Counted from the first letter of the stretch, positions 1-7,475 are shown. The stretch: DNA of 9,499 bases from an uncultured Oscillibacter sp. (GCA_902462475.1 CABQCB010000052.1:1-9499); one strand, 5' to 3'. Made by a program: numbers and translations. The notes: generated by a model from the letters alone, not told the origin.

Positions 1-70
1 TCGTGGCCAGCCCCGCGGAGGCGTAAGGGAAGAATGCAAAAGCACACCGTGCAGATGAAAGCGCGGTACA
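1..70 (+). other. Window edge, possible 3' end of an upstream gene
   Basis: No complete gene fits here. Two plus-strand frames could carry the tail of a gene beginning outside the window: one ends at a TAA at 24-26 (final residues VASPAEA) and one at a TGA at 56-58. The strong terminator just downstream supports the idea that a rightward transcript ends here, but which frame is coding cannot be decided from so short a piece. Confidence 0.2.
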
Positions 71-120
71 AAGGGAGAGCGCCCCGGAGAAATCTGTCTC
101 CGGGGCGCTCTCCCTTTTTT
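71..120 (+). terminator. Strong intrinsic terminator
   Basis: A perfect 20-bp inverted repeat (71-90 with 97-116) with a 6-nt loop (91-96) is followed by a run of T to 120. The stem is GC-rich with an AGGGAGAG outer arm. It would end transcription arriving from the left and insulate the region that follows. The stretch 121-279 after it holds no gene or further structure that I can support. Confidence 0.88.
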
Positions 121-279
121 GGAGATGTGGATATATGCGCCGTAGTCCGCGGGCGATGATACATACATTATTAAAATAGCAATAGATACAAGGCGGGGGG
201 ACAAGAAACGGGGCGGACGCTGATTTAGGCTGCCAACAGCCGAAAAAACTGGATATTTTCCCGACCATTGGATAAAACG

Positions 280-359
280 CACAAATTAAACGGAGAAATT
301 TGTGTAAAACATTGCGCCTGTTTTGAAAACAAATTTGCAAAATGACACCGTTTGTGTAA
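280..359. promoter_or_regulatory. Cluster of operator-like repeats upstream of the small-protein gene
   Basis: This AT-rich segment in a GC-rich window contains several overlapping short repeats. CACAAATT (280-287) faces AATTTGTG (297-304) as a perfect inverted repeat with a 9-nt spacer. GTTTTGAAAAC (320-330) is symmetric around one base, and CAAATTTG (330-337) is a perfect palindrome. TTTGTGTAA occurs twice in direct orientation (299-307 and 351-359), the second copy just before the proposed -10 box. The arrangement suggests protein binding sites controlling the downstream promoter; no specific regulator is recognised. Confidence 0.4.
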
Positions 360-370
360 CCGGCGTCCGC

Positions 371-376
371 TATACT
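371..376 (+). promoter_or_regulatory. Probable -10 box (TATACT)
   Basis: TATACT at 371-376 is one base from the sigma-A consensus and would start transcription near 383, leaving a leader of about 28 nt before the ATG at 411. No good -35 hexamer lies at the expected spacing: ATGACA at 342-347 is too far upstream (23 nt). The promoter may therefore need an activator acting through the repeats at 280-359. No other convincing promoter is visible between here and the adhesin gene. Confidence 0.4.
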
Positions 377-410
377 GAGTGCAGAACTTGAGGAAGGGGG
401 GACACCGTAC

Positions 411-830
411 ATGCAGAAGCGAATGTGGCAAAATGCATACCGAACGACTGTGGTGTGCGTGGACTCCTACGATGACGGCGTTTTGGCCGGCCGGATGTAT
501 AACCCCGGGCTGCAAAACGGCGAGCGGTTCCACGGTCTGATGCAGTTTCTGATCAAAATGGAGGATCTGCTGGATACATTGCAGTTCCCGCAGCCCTTCA
601 TGGACAGCCGGGGCTTTTCCCCCACCCGGGGACAAGCCGCCTCGGCGCCGGTATCGGAGCAGCGTCAGCAGGGGGAGCGCGCGACCTTTGCGCTCAAGGT
701 CCTCTTCCGGCAAAACGCCAGTTGGCAGGGTTCTGTCACCTGGTTGGAAGGAGGGAGAGAAGAGAGCTTTCGCAGCGTGCTGGAATTGGTACTGCTGATG
801 GACAGCGCCCTTTCATCGGGGACGTCCTGA
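411..830 (+). CDS. Small uncharacterised cytoplasmic protein upstream of the adhesin
   Basis: This 139-aa protein has no signal peptide and no membrane segment, so it is probably cytoplasmic. The ATG at 411 is supported by a purine-rich ribosome binding site, AGGAAGGGGGG at 390-400. Residues 13-60 (TTVVCVDSYDDGVLAGR onward) look like a beta-strand plus helix unit. Residues 68-85 form a low-complexity Ser/Pro/Gln/Ala linker. The C-terminal block (about 89-135) contains ATFALKVLFRQNASWQGSVTWLEG followed by a helix rich in Leu, Ser and Glu. From memory this two-block layout resembles a family of short hypothetical proteins found widely in gut Clostridia, but I know of no assigned function. The gene lies about 190 nt before the adhesin on the same strand with no terminator between, so co-transcription and a role tied to adhesin expression are plausible inferences only. 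Confidence 0.8.
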   Translation: MQKRMWQNAYRTTVVCVDSYDDGVLAGRMYNPGLQNGERFHGLMQFLIKMEDLLDTLQFPQPFMDSRGFSPTRGQAASAPVSEQRQQGERATFALKVLFRQNASWQGSVTWLEGGREESFRSVLELVLLMDSALSSGTS

Positions 831-866
831 TACGGCACGGTGCGCAGAGGCATCGGTAAACCAAAG

Positions 867-882
867 GCGCGGACGGCCGCGC
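867..882 (+). other. GC-rich hairpin just before the c-di-GMP aptamer
   Basis: GCGCGG (867-872) pairs perfectly with CCGCGC (877-882) across a 4-nt loop. No T-run follows, so it is not an intrinsic terminator. It sits between the stop codon of the small gene and the riboswitch, and may insulate aptamer folding or protect or delimit the mRNA. Confidence 0.45.
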
Positions 883-885
883 ATA

Positions 886-983
886 GAAATCACTGAAACG
901 GCAAACCGTCCGAAAGGGCGGGACGCAAAGCAAGGGGGCTAAAGCGGCGATGCCGCCATGCCGGCCCGGCCGCCAAGGATTTC
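886..983 (+). promoter_or_regulatory. c-di-GMP-I (GEMM-I) riboswitch
   Basis: The core shows the class hallmarks in order. GGCAAACC (900-907) opens a 6-bp stem (906-911 with 916-921) capped by a GAAA tetraloop (912-915). The linker GGGACGCAAAGC (920-931) follows. The second arm carries the tetraloop-receptor elements CTAA (939-942) and ATG (958-960) around a GCGGC/GCCGC hairpin (944-956). The closing GGCCGCC at 968-974 pairs GCC with GGC (900-902). A possible outer P1 extension pairs GAAATC (886-891) with GATTTC (978-983). Both bases before CAAACC are G, which favours c-di-GMP over the A-containing cGAMP-sensing GEMM-Ib variant. In this family the RNA binds cyclic di-GMP and changes expression of the downstream gene, here the wall-anchored adhesin. 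Confidence 0.9.
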
Positions 984-1017
984 ATTCTCAAAATCTTGTG
1001 ATGAAAAGGAGAATGAA
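981..1017 (+). promoter_or_regulatory. Expression platform: helix masking the adhesin Shine-Dalgarno
   Basis: TTCATTCTC (981-989) is the exact complement of GAGAATGAA (1009-1017), giving a 9-bp helix with a 19-nt loop. It buries half of the AAGGAG Shine-Dalgarno (1006-1011) and ends two bases before the ATG at 1020. The left arm overlaps the 3' strand of the riboswitch P1 extension (978-983, or alternatively TTTCA 980-984 pairing with TGAAA 894-898). Ligand-stabilised P1 would therefore compete with masking, predicting translational activation by c-di-GMP. The overlap is only 3-4 nt, so the direction of control is inference. Confidence 0.55.
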
Positions 1018-1019
1018 TC

Positions 1020-4000
1020 ATGGCAAAGAAGAGCAAACGCGTATTGTCAGTCCTGCTGACGCTGATCATGATCCTGGGCCTGCTGCCCACCAGCGTGTTC
1101 GCGTACGGACAGGACCAGGTCCTTGAGGACGGATATTTTACCGTCAGCAAGGACGGCGTGGCCACGGAGGTCCAGGGAGTGAATCAGCCTGTGACCGATC
1201 AGGGCTACACAGTCAGCAAGACCATCAATCAGACCGGCGAGAATGCGTTCGACATTACGCTGGAGGTGGAGACCACACAGACTGTCAAGACCAGTGACGC
1301 AGCGGTTATGCTGGTCATCGACGTGTCCAACTCTATGAAAAATGAGATGGGCAACCTGAAGACGGCTGCCAAGAGCTTCGTGGACTCCCTGGTGGAGAAC
1401 AACAAGGGCGGCAAGGTCTATGTGTCCGTTGCGGCATTCAAGAGCTATGCCTATACGGTCTGCGGATGGACCGACGTAACCAAGGAAAATGGAGCGCAGA
1501 GCGTCAAAAATAAGATCGACACGCTCTATACGTCCGGAGAGGATGATTACGGCGGCACCAACCTGGAGGCCGGTCTGATGCTGGCCCGCAACCGCCTGGG
1601 TATGGCGGATGTGGCTGGCACCTCCACCAAGTATACCGTGCTGTTCACCGACGGTGAACCTACTTATCGGGTAAAGGGTGAGACCAGCAGTACGGAACAG
1701 GCTGGAACGGACCGCACCGGCGGATCTACCAATGATGGTTCTTGGAGTATCAATGGCGGTACCGACTGCTCCGAGGCGGAGCGGAACGAGGCTGTCTCCA
1801 TGGCCGGTGAGGTCAAGGAACTGAGCAAGCTCTACACCATCTGCTACGGCGCCGGTGAGAACATCCTCTATGGCAATGACAAATGCGTCAACTGCGGTCA
1901 GCCGAGAAGCAAGCATAACGAAAGATATGAAGGCTGGTGGCCGTTTGGCGATTACCACTACTACTGCCGCGACGGCTCCGGCAAGGAGTACAAGAGCAGC
2001 TCCGTTACCATGAGCCAGTATCTGGAAAATGAGATCGCCACACCTGCGGCAGATGACGTGACCTACGCTTATGACGCGGAGGACAGCGCGCAGCTCAACG
2101 CGGCGTTCAAGGACATCGCCTCCTCTGTTTCCGAGGGCAACAACGGCGCCGGCACCAAGGTCGTCGATCCCATGGGCGAGTTCATTGACTTCGGTGAGGT
2201 CAAGAACGTCAAGGGCGGCACGGCCTCCACGGATGCAAGCGGCCGCACCCTGACCTGGACGCTGGACCCCACGCAGGCGGAGACCAGCACGGAGGGCGGC
2301 AAGACTACCTATACCTTCACCCTGACCTATTCCATCACGCTGGATACGGCCAAGGAAGGCTTCAAGGAGAATACCAACTATCCTACCAATGGCTACACCC
2401 GTCTGGAGATCCCCAACGGTGAGGACGTAGTGTTCAACGTCCCCGGTGTGTTCGGCGAGATCCCCGAGGTGGAGTATACCATCAACTATTGGTACTATGA
2501 CCGGGACCAGAAGCAGTATGTGAAGGGCGATTTTACGACCCGTTCGGCTGACCTGTGGACCCGGGTCAATGTGGACCCCGCGGCTTACAGCAAAGATAAC
2601 TATACGTTTGACCATGGCGACAGCGGCTGGCAGACCCTGGAGCCGGGCAAGCTGGAATTCAACCTCTATTATAATCCCATCCAGGTCAGCGTGGTGGTGA
2701 ACCACTGGGTCATCACCAAGGAGCAGACGGATGAGGGATATACGTTTACCGGCCCCGTGAGCGGCGGCTCCGAGACGTATAGCGAATACTGCCAGGGCGA
2801 CAAGTTCACCAACGAGGTGTTCCTGAAAAGAGACGGGCTGACTCTGCTTGAGGCGGGCCAGAGCCAGGTGGTGAACGGCACTACCTATACCACCGACGAC
2901 TACACGGATGTGGAGTTGACGGATAAGCAGACCGTCATCAATATCTACTACATCCAGGATGGCGGCGACAGCCGCACGGACGTGCCGTATGTGATCCAGT
3001 ACTGGTACCGCAACAACGCCTGGGAACTGGTGGACGGCAAGTACCAGGTGGTGGAAGGCAAGTATTTCAAGGGCGAAGTGGCCTATGGTACGGCCAAGCA
3101 TGGTGACACCATCACCTTTGCTGATAAGGCCGATGGCTATACCCTGGTTGAGATCGAGGGCAGCAACGGGAAAGACTCCTTCGAGCTGACGCTGGATAAG
3201 GCGGAGACTCCCAATGTGGTCAATGTCTACTACTCCAAGGAGCCTACCGAAAACCCGGAGGAAGCCACGCTGACCATCGTCCACAAGTTCTATCTGCTGG
3301 GCATCAACGGCCCCGAGCTGGTGGAGACCCAGTATGAGATGGGCAGCGCCGACGGCGGCGATCCCGTGTATGTGGGCGAGACCTACACCGCGGAGGACCG
3401 CACGCCCAGCGGCTTCACCCGCATGACCTCTGACGCCGCTATGACCAAGGAGATGGTGTCCGGCTCCAATGAGATCGTGGTGGAGTACTACCGCGATACG
3501 CTGGAGGAGACCCATGTCAGCGTGTATCACTACTACCGTACCTGGGCCTGGGAAGTGGATCCTGAGACCGGCGACGGCGAGTATGTGCTGGTGAAGGAGG
3601 ACATGAAGCCCGGCCATCCCGATGGCACCTTCTATGTGGGCCAGACCTACCAGGCTGTTCCCAATCCTGACGGCTCCCAGCTGAATGAGGAAGAGTCTGA
3701 CCTGGAGGCCAGAGTGCTGGTGCAGGGCGACAACGTCTTCCAGCTGTACTATGATGCCTACGAGAGCAAGGAAGAGGATGCGGCGGACGTGACCGTTCAC
3801 CACATCTATCAGACCTATCGGAGCTACGTGAACGCCGACGGCAACGTGGTGCTCGACGAGCTGGTCGATAGCAGCGACGAGCCTGAGAAGACCTACTACG
3901 GCGTGAAGGGTGAAACGTTTGTCGCCCAGCTGCAGGAAAAGGAAGAGGAAGGCTACGAGTTCTACAAGGCCGATACCGCCGATCTGAAGGTCACCCTCCA

Positions 4001-5666
4001 GGGCGAGGACGGCGACTACTACATCTACTATAAGAAGACCGTCAATGATCTGGGCGATAAGGTCCCTGTGACGGTGCAGCCCGTTTACAAGACCTATACC
4101 AAGTACATCAACGACAACGGTGATGAAGTCACGGAGCTGAAGGGTGAGCCCGAGATGGGTACGCCGATGGAGCTGGGCCAGTATTATGTGGGCCAGAAGG
4201 CCACCGCGCTGAGCACCGGCTATCCCAAGCCCGGCTTCTCCTATGATGCGGCAGATCCGGATAACACTGTGGACCTGACCGTAGAGGTCACCGGCGAAGA
4301 CGATGTCATCACGGTGGTTTACAAACGTGTGGAGGACAACCGCGGCGCGCCCGTGGTCCTGCTGGTGAACAACGTCTACACCACCCGCACCACCTACATT
4401 GAAAACGGTGAGGTCAAGACCAGCGAGACTTCCTTCACCGGCCAGAGCACCAACTATCCCATCTACCTCAACCAGTTCATCGACCTGACCAACCGCGGCA
4501 CCAAGCTGCCCGGCTATGAGCTGGATTCCACCAAGACCCAGCCCTCCGGACGGGTCCAGGTGACCGAAGACGGCATGCTGTTCACCTTCTACTGGGTCAT
4601 GGAAGTGGATCATACCACGCCTGCGACCGTGAAGGTGGTGCACCACTACAAGATCCACGATGCCAACCCCAATGTGAGCGATCTGGAGTGGACGGTGGGC
4701 GAGGACGAGGCTCCTGTGGAGGCCTACGCTTTCCAGGATTACCTGCTGCCCTATGCCTATGAGGGCCAGTTCCAGTTCTCCAACGTGACGGACGTGCAGC
4801 ACAACGGCGTGAGCCTCAGCGAGCGCGTGGCTGTGGAGCTGACCAGCGGCGATAACCGCATCGATATCTACTATGTGAAGAACGTGGACAGCCGCGTTCC
4901 CAGCAGCGTGAAGGTCATTCACAACTACTACAAGGATACCGATGCCCTGGCGGCCGGCACCACCGAGGCCAGCTACGAGGAGAATATCCCCGCCATGGAA
5001 GCCGACAAATTCACTGCCACGCTCCGTCTGGAGAACGGTTCCCTGTATTATGAATTTGTCAGCGCAAATCCCGAGACCTACACCGTGGTCGTGGATGATG
5101 ATGCGGCCAACAACGTCATCACCATCAGCTATGTCCGCGTGGATGCCACCTACACCGTAGTGCATGAGTACTACTCCAACGGTGACTTCGTTGGCAGTGT
5201 CGAGAGCAGCTTCGGCGGCAAGGTGGGCGATACCATCAGCGCCGACGACATCGACAAGCTGACCGAATACGACGGCCGGACCTATCGTTACCGCAGTGCC
5301 GATCCCGAGACCATGGTGCTGGTGGCCGGCGATGACAACGTCATGACCCTGCGCTACACCCGGAGTTCCGGCGGTGGCGGCGGTGGCGGCGGCTCCACCG
5401 ATCCCGACCCCGATCCCGATCCCGGCACGGATATCGAAGATCCCGATGTTCCCACCACTGATCTGCCTGACGTGCCCGGCGAGACGACGGATCCCGTAGA
5501 GGAGCCCGTTGAAATCGAAGAGCCCGAGGTCCCCATGGCCGAGGCTCCCGAGACCGGCGATTCCAACTTCGCTTACCTGCACCTGCTGTCCCTGGCGTCT
5601 GCCCTGGGCCTGGTGGCGCTGTTCCTCAGCGACAAGCGGAGCAAGAAGCACCGTGACGAGGCCTGA
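1020..5666 (+). CDS. Giant wall-anchored vWA adhesin with eleven beta-rich repeats
   Basis: This is a 1548-aa surface protein, probably for adhesion. The ATG at 1020 follows AAGGAG and starts a clear signal peptide (KKSKR, a hydrophobic core, cleavage near VFA-YG, residue 28). A short beta-rich segment (35-90) leads into a vWA domain (about 93-370) with a complete metal-ion-dependent adhesion site: D101-x-S103-x-S105, T180 and D211 in FTDGEP. An insertion at 286-318 carries CVNC (289-292) and HYYC (313-316). A beta-sandwich-like segment (372-480) precedes eleven tandem repeats (485-1450) that resemble MucBP-type stalk modules. The C-terminus has Gly8 (1451-1458), a (DP)4 run (1461-1468), an acidic Pro-rich stretch, the sorting signal APETG (1509-1513), a hydrophobic span (about 1517-1537) and a KRSKKHR tail. 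It would be secreted, cleaved by a sortase and linked to peptidoglycan. The ligand is unknown, and no sortase or pilin gene is in view. The riboswitch upstream indicates c-di-GMP control. Confidence 0.93.
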   Translation: MAKKSKRVLSVLLTLIMILGLLPTSVFAYGQDQVLEDGYFTVSKDGVATEVQGVNQPVTDQGYTVSKTINQTGENAFDITLEVETTQTVKTSDAAVMLVIDVSNSMKNEMGNLKTAAKSFVDSLVENNKGGKVYVSVAAFKSYAYTVCGWTDVTKENGAQSVKNKIDTLYTSGEDDYGGTNLEAGLMLARNRLGMADVAGTSTKYTVLFTDGEPTYRVKGETSSTEQAGTDRTGGSTNDGSWSINGGTDCSEAERNEAVSMAGEVKELSKLYTICYGAGENILYGNDKCVNCGQPRSKHNERYEGWWPFGDYHYYCRDGSGKEYKSSSVTMSQYLENEIATPAADDVTYAYDAEDSAQLNAAFKDIASSVSEGNNGAGTKVVDPMGEFIDFGEVKNVKGGTASTDASGRTLTWTLDPTQAETSTEGGKTTYTFTLTYSITLDTAKEGFKENTNYPTNGYTRLEIPNGEDVVFNVPGVFGEIPEVEYTINYWYYDRDQKQYVKGDFTTRSADLWTRVNVDPAAYSKDNYTFDHGDSGWQTLEPGKLEFNLYYNPIQVSVVVNHWVITKEQTDEGYTFTGPVSGGSETYSEYCQGDKFTNEVFLKRDGLTLLEAGQSQVVNGTTYTTDDYTDVELTDKQTVINIYYIQDGGDSRTDVPYVIQYWYRNNAWELVDGKYQVVEGKYFKGEVAYGTAKHGDTITFADKADGYTLVEIEGSNGKDSFELTLDKAETPNVVNVYYSKEPTENPEEATLTIVHKFYLLGINGPELVETQYEMGSADGGDPVYVGETYTAEDRTPSGFTRMTSDAAMTKEMVSGSNEIVVEYYRDTLEETHVSVYHYYRTWAWEVDPETGDGEYVLVKEDMKPGHPDGTFYVGQTYQAVPNPDGSQLNEEESDLEARVLVQGDNVFQLYYDAYESKEEDAADVTVHHIYQTYRSYVNADGNVVLDELVDSSDEPEKTYYGVKGETFVAQLQEKEEEGYEFYKADTADLKVTLQGEDGDYYIYYKKTVNDLGDKVPVTVQPVYKTYTKYINDNGDEVTELKGEPEMGTPMELGQYYVGQKATALSTGYPKPGFSYDAADPDNTVDLTVEVTGEDDVITVVYKRVEDNRGAPVVLLVNNVYTTRTTYIENGEVKTSETSFTGQSTNYPIYLNQFIDLTNRGTKLPGYELDSTKTQPSGRVQVTEDGMLFTFYWVMEVDHTTPATVKVVHHYKIHDANPNVSDLEWTVGEDEAPVEAYAFQDYLLPYAYEGQFQFSNVTDVQHNGVSLSERVAVELTSGDNRIDIYYVKNVDSRVPSSVKVIHNYYKDTDALAAGTTEASYEENIPAMEADKFTATLRLENGSLYYEFVSANPETYTVVVDDDAANNVITISYVRVDATYTVVHEYYSNGDFVGSVESSFGGKVGDTISADDIDKLTEYDGRTYRYRSADPETMVLVAGDDNVMTLRYTRSSGGGGGGGGSTDPDPDPDPGTDIEDPDVPTTDLPDVPGETTDPVEEPVEIEEPEVPMAEAPETGDSNFAYLHLLSLASALGLVALFLSDKRSKKHRDEA
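2472..5369 (+). repeat. Eleven divergent tandem protein repeats (stalk region)
   Basis: Each unit of about 70-95 residues starts with a strand like VxVxHxY and ends with a strand like NxIxIYY followed by a short polar linker. Approximate unit starts are residues 485, 554, 655, 749, 831, 922, 1015, 1110, 1202, 1295 and 1376. Ends include LEFNLYYN, VINIYYIQD, VVNVYYSKE, FQLYYDAY, ITVVYKRV, IDIYYVKN and MTLRYTRS. The units are alike in pattern but differ strongly in sequence, so the DNA is not a simple repeat. They resemble MucBP-like modules; family membership is not proven from sequence reading alone. Confidence 0.8.
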
Positions 5667-5700
5667 TCTTCATGATCTGCGCCTGACGGCATGCAAATGA

Positions 5701-5740
5701 AAAAGAGGACTTCCACCATTCGGTGGAAGTCCTCTTTTCT
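5701..5740 (+). terminator. Intrinsic terminator of the adhesin unit
   Basis: A perfect 17-bp inverted repeat (5701-5717 with 5722-5738) with loop ATTC ends in TTTTCT. It lies 34 nt after the adhesin stop codon. The A-run at its left edge means it could also stop leftward transcription. Confidence 0.88.
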
Positions 5741-5780
5741 GTGTTCGGCGGATGGCAGCCGGGCCGGCTGCACCGGGTAT

Positions 5781-5812
5781 AAAAAAGCACCGCCCACAGG
5801 CGGTGCTTTTTT
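5781..5812 (-). terminator. Bidirectional terminator of the lysine transporter operon
   Basis: AAAAAAGCACCGCC (5781-5794) pairs with GGCGGTGCTTTTTT (5799-5812) across the loop CACA. Read leftward, the stem is followed by six U and starts 6 nt after the stop codon of the ATPase gene. A-runs and T-runs on both sides make it functional in either direction. With the neighbouring hairpin at 5701-5738 it separates two converging units. Confidence 0.88.
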
Positions 5813-5818
5813 ATTGGT

Positions 5819-6559
5819 TCAGTTCTGGCGGAACCGGGAGAGGAAATCCTTCGTCTCCTGGCGCTGGGGGTTGCCGAACACATCTGCCGGGGCACCCTGC
5901 TCGCAGATGACGCCCTGATTCATGTACACCACCCGGGTGCTCACGTCCCGGGCGAAGGCCATCTCGTGGGTGACCACCAGCATGGTCATGCCCTCCTGGG
6001 CCAGGGCCTGCATACAAGAGAGCACCTCGCCCACCATTTCCGGGTCCAGGGCGGAGGTGGGCTCGTCGAACAGCAGTACCTCCGGATTCATGGCCAGGGC
6101 CCGGGCGATGGCCACCCGCTGCTTCTGGCCGCCGGAGATCTGCCGGGGCCGGGCGTTGACGTAGGGGGCCATGCCCACCTTTTCCAGGTACTCCAGAGCG
6201 GTCTTGCGGGCAGCCTCCCGGCTGCGCTTGAGCACCTTCACCTGGCCCACGATGCAGTTTTCCAGCACGGTCATGTTGTTGAACAGGTTGAACGACTGGA
6301 ACACCATGCCCACGTGGGAGCGGTAGGCGGCGGCGTTGACCTTGCCGGAGGCCACGTTTTCCCCGTGGTAGAGGATCTCACCGGAGGTGGGGGTTTCCAG
6401 CAGGTTGATGCACCGCAGCAGGGTGGATTTACCGGAGCCGGAGGCGCCGATGATGGAGATGACGTCCCCCTTGTCCACGGTGAAGTCGATGTCCCGCAGG
6501 ACGGGGTTTTTGCCGAAGGTCTTGGACAGGTGCCGGACCTCTAAAATCATTTCACCCAT
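5819..6559 (-). CDS. Polar amino acid ABC transporter ATP-binding protein (probably lysine)
   Basis: This 246-aa cytoplasmic ATPase powers import through the neighbouring permease and belongs to the GlnQ/HisP group. All nucleotide-binding motifs are intact: Walker [10 protein letters not shown] (38-46), Q-loop Q88 in VFQSFNLF, signature ISGGQ (141-145, Ile for the usual Leu), Walker B LLFDEP (162-167) with catalytic E166, D-loop SALD (169-172) and switch H198. Its length is normal for the family. The start at 6559 is one base beyond the permease stop codon and has an AGAGGAGA ribosome binding site inside the end of the permease gene. Met4 is an alternative start. It is the last gene of the operon, with a terminator directly behind. 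The family fixes the role. The lysine specificity comes only from the operon's leader riboswitch. Confidence 0.95.
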   Translation of the reverse strand: MGEMILEVRHLSKTFGKNPVLRDIDFTVDKGDVISIIGASGSGKSTLLRCINLLETPTSGEILYHGENVASGKVNAAAYRSHVGMVFQSFNLFNNMTVLENCIVGQVKVLKRSREAARKTALEYLEKVGMAPYVNARPRQISGGQKQRVAIARALAMNPEVLLFDEPTSALDPEMVGEVLSCMQALAQEGMTMLVVTHEMAFARDVSTRVVYMNQGVICEQGAPADVFGNPQRQETKDFLSRFRQN

Positions 6560-6560
6560 G

Positions 6561-7451
6561 TTACCGGTCTCCTCTCGTGCTGCCGTTGCGGTTTTTCAGG
6601 GACAGTTTTGTGCGCTCGCGGTACTCCTTGTTGTGCTCGTCGAAGGGGGTGCCCCGGTCGGGATGGCTGTAAGTGCCGGCGGCCATGGTCAGCTGGTCGG
6701 CCTGCACCAGCTCGTAGCTGTCGGAGCCGTCCATGAGCTTTTCCACCAGACGCAGCAGGAAGGAGGCGATGAGGGTCATGGTCAGATACCCGATCATCTC
6801 AATGGCGGCGGAGGGGAAGTACATGTTGTTGACGCCCACGATGTAGCGGTGCCAGGCGAAGAACTCCGTAAAGGAGATGATGAACATGACGGAGCTGTCC
6901 TTGATGTTGATGATGAAGTTGTTGCCGATCTGGGGGATGATGTTGCGGATGGCCTGGGGCAGGATCACGCTGACCATGGTCTGGACGTGGGTCATGCCGA
7001 TGGCCATGGCGCCCTCGGTCTGGCCGGGGTCAATGGAGATGATGCCGCCCCGGACGGACTCGGCCATGTAGGCGCCGGTGTTGATGGACACCACGATGAT
7101 GGAGGCAAGCCAGATGCCGCTGTTGCCGGAGAAGGCCACCTGCCCATCGGTGAAGTAGGGCAGACCATAGTAGATGAACACGGCCTGGAGCACCATGGGC
7201 GTGCCCCGGAAGACCTCCACATAGATGCGCACCACGATGCGGATCAGACGCAGGAAAAACCGCTTGACGGCATTGTCCCGGGGGCTGATGGGGATGGTGT
7301 TGAGGATGCCGCACACCAGGCCGATGATGCAGCCGATGACCGTGGCCACCACCGCCAGGATGATGGTGTTCTGGATACCGGACCAGTAGGCGCTGCCGTA
7401 GTTGGCCCACAGCAAAGTCATGTCTTGTCCCAGCTTCACAAGCTTATCCAT
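6561..7451 (-). CDS. Polar amino acid ABC transporter permease (probably lysine)
   Basis: This 296-aa inner-membrane protein is of the HisM/GlnP type and forms the translocation channel, probably as a homodimer because only one permease gene is present. Hydrophobic segments lie at about 26-50, 84-98, 112-127, 176-196 and 214-237. FRGTP (81-85) is the family hallmark before the second half. The ATPase-coupling EAA loop runs over about 128-165 ([30 protein letters not shown]). After the last membrane segment there is a charged tail of about 55 residues (241-296), longer than usual for this family, with many Asp, Glu, Lys and Arg. The start at 7451 is supported by AAAGGAG 8 nt upstream. The gene sits about 75 nt after the binding-protein gene, separated from it by a hairpin, and almost touches the ATPase gene. 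Confidence 0.94.
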   Translation of the reverse strand: MDKLVKLGQDMTLLWANYGSAYWSGIQNTIILAVVATVIGCIIGLVCGILNTIPISPRDNAVKRFFLRLIRIVVRIYVEVFRGTPMVLQAVFIYYGLPYFTDGQVAFSGNSGIWLASIIVVSINTGAYMAESVRGGIISIDPGQTEGAMAIGMTHVQTMVSVILPQAIRNIIPQIGNNFIINIKDSSVMFIISFTEFFAWHRYIVGVNNMYFPSAAIEMIGYLTMTLIASFLLRLVEKLMDGSDSYELVQADQLTMAAGTYSHPDRGTPFDEHNKEYRERTKLSLKNRNGSTRGDR

Positions 7452-7475
7452 GGGACACGCTCCTTTCCAATACAG

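Noticed and set aside
225..713. Minus-strand open frame of 162 codons overlapping the small-protein gene
   Set aside because: It covers the promoter region and lies antisense to a gene with a strong ribosome binding site; no domain or start signal supports it.
1001..1019. Upstream ATG codons at 1001 and 1013 near the adhesin start as alternative starts or a leader peptide
   Set aside because: They are not in frame with the signal peptide, and the AAGGAG at 1006-1011 has proper spacing only to the ATG at 1020.
2472..5369. Possible DNA-level tandem repeat array or CRISPR-like structure within the adhesin
   Set aside because: The periodicity exists only at the protein level; no identical DNA repeats or regular spacers are present.
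1047..5651. An open reading frame of over 1500 codons on the minus strand opposite the adhesin gene
   Set aside because: Its translation is an Ala/Gly/Val/His/Ile-rich composition with no domain pattern, it lacks a signal or plausible start context, and the plus frame has full adhesin architecture. It is a by-product of GC-rich codon use.
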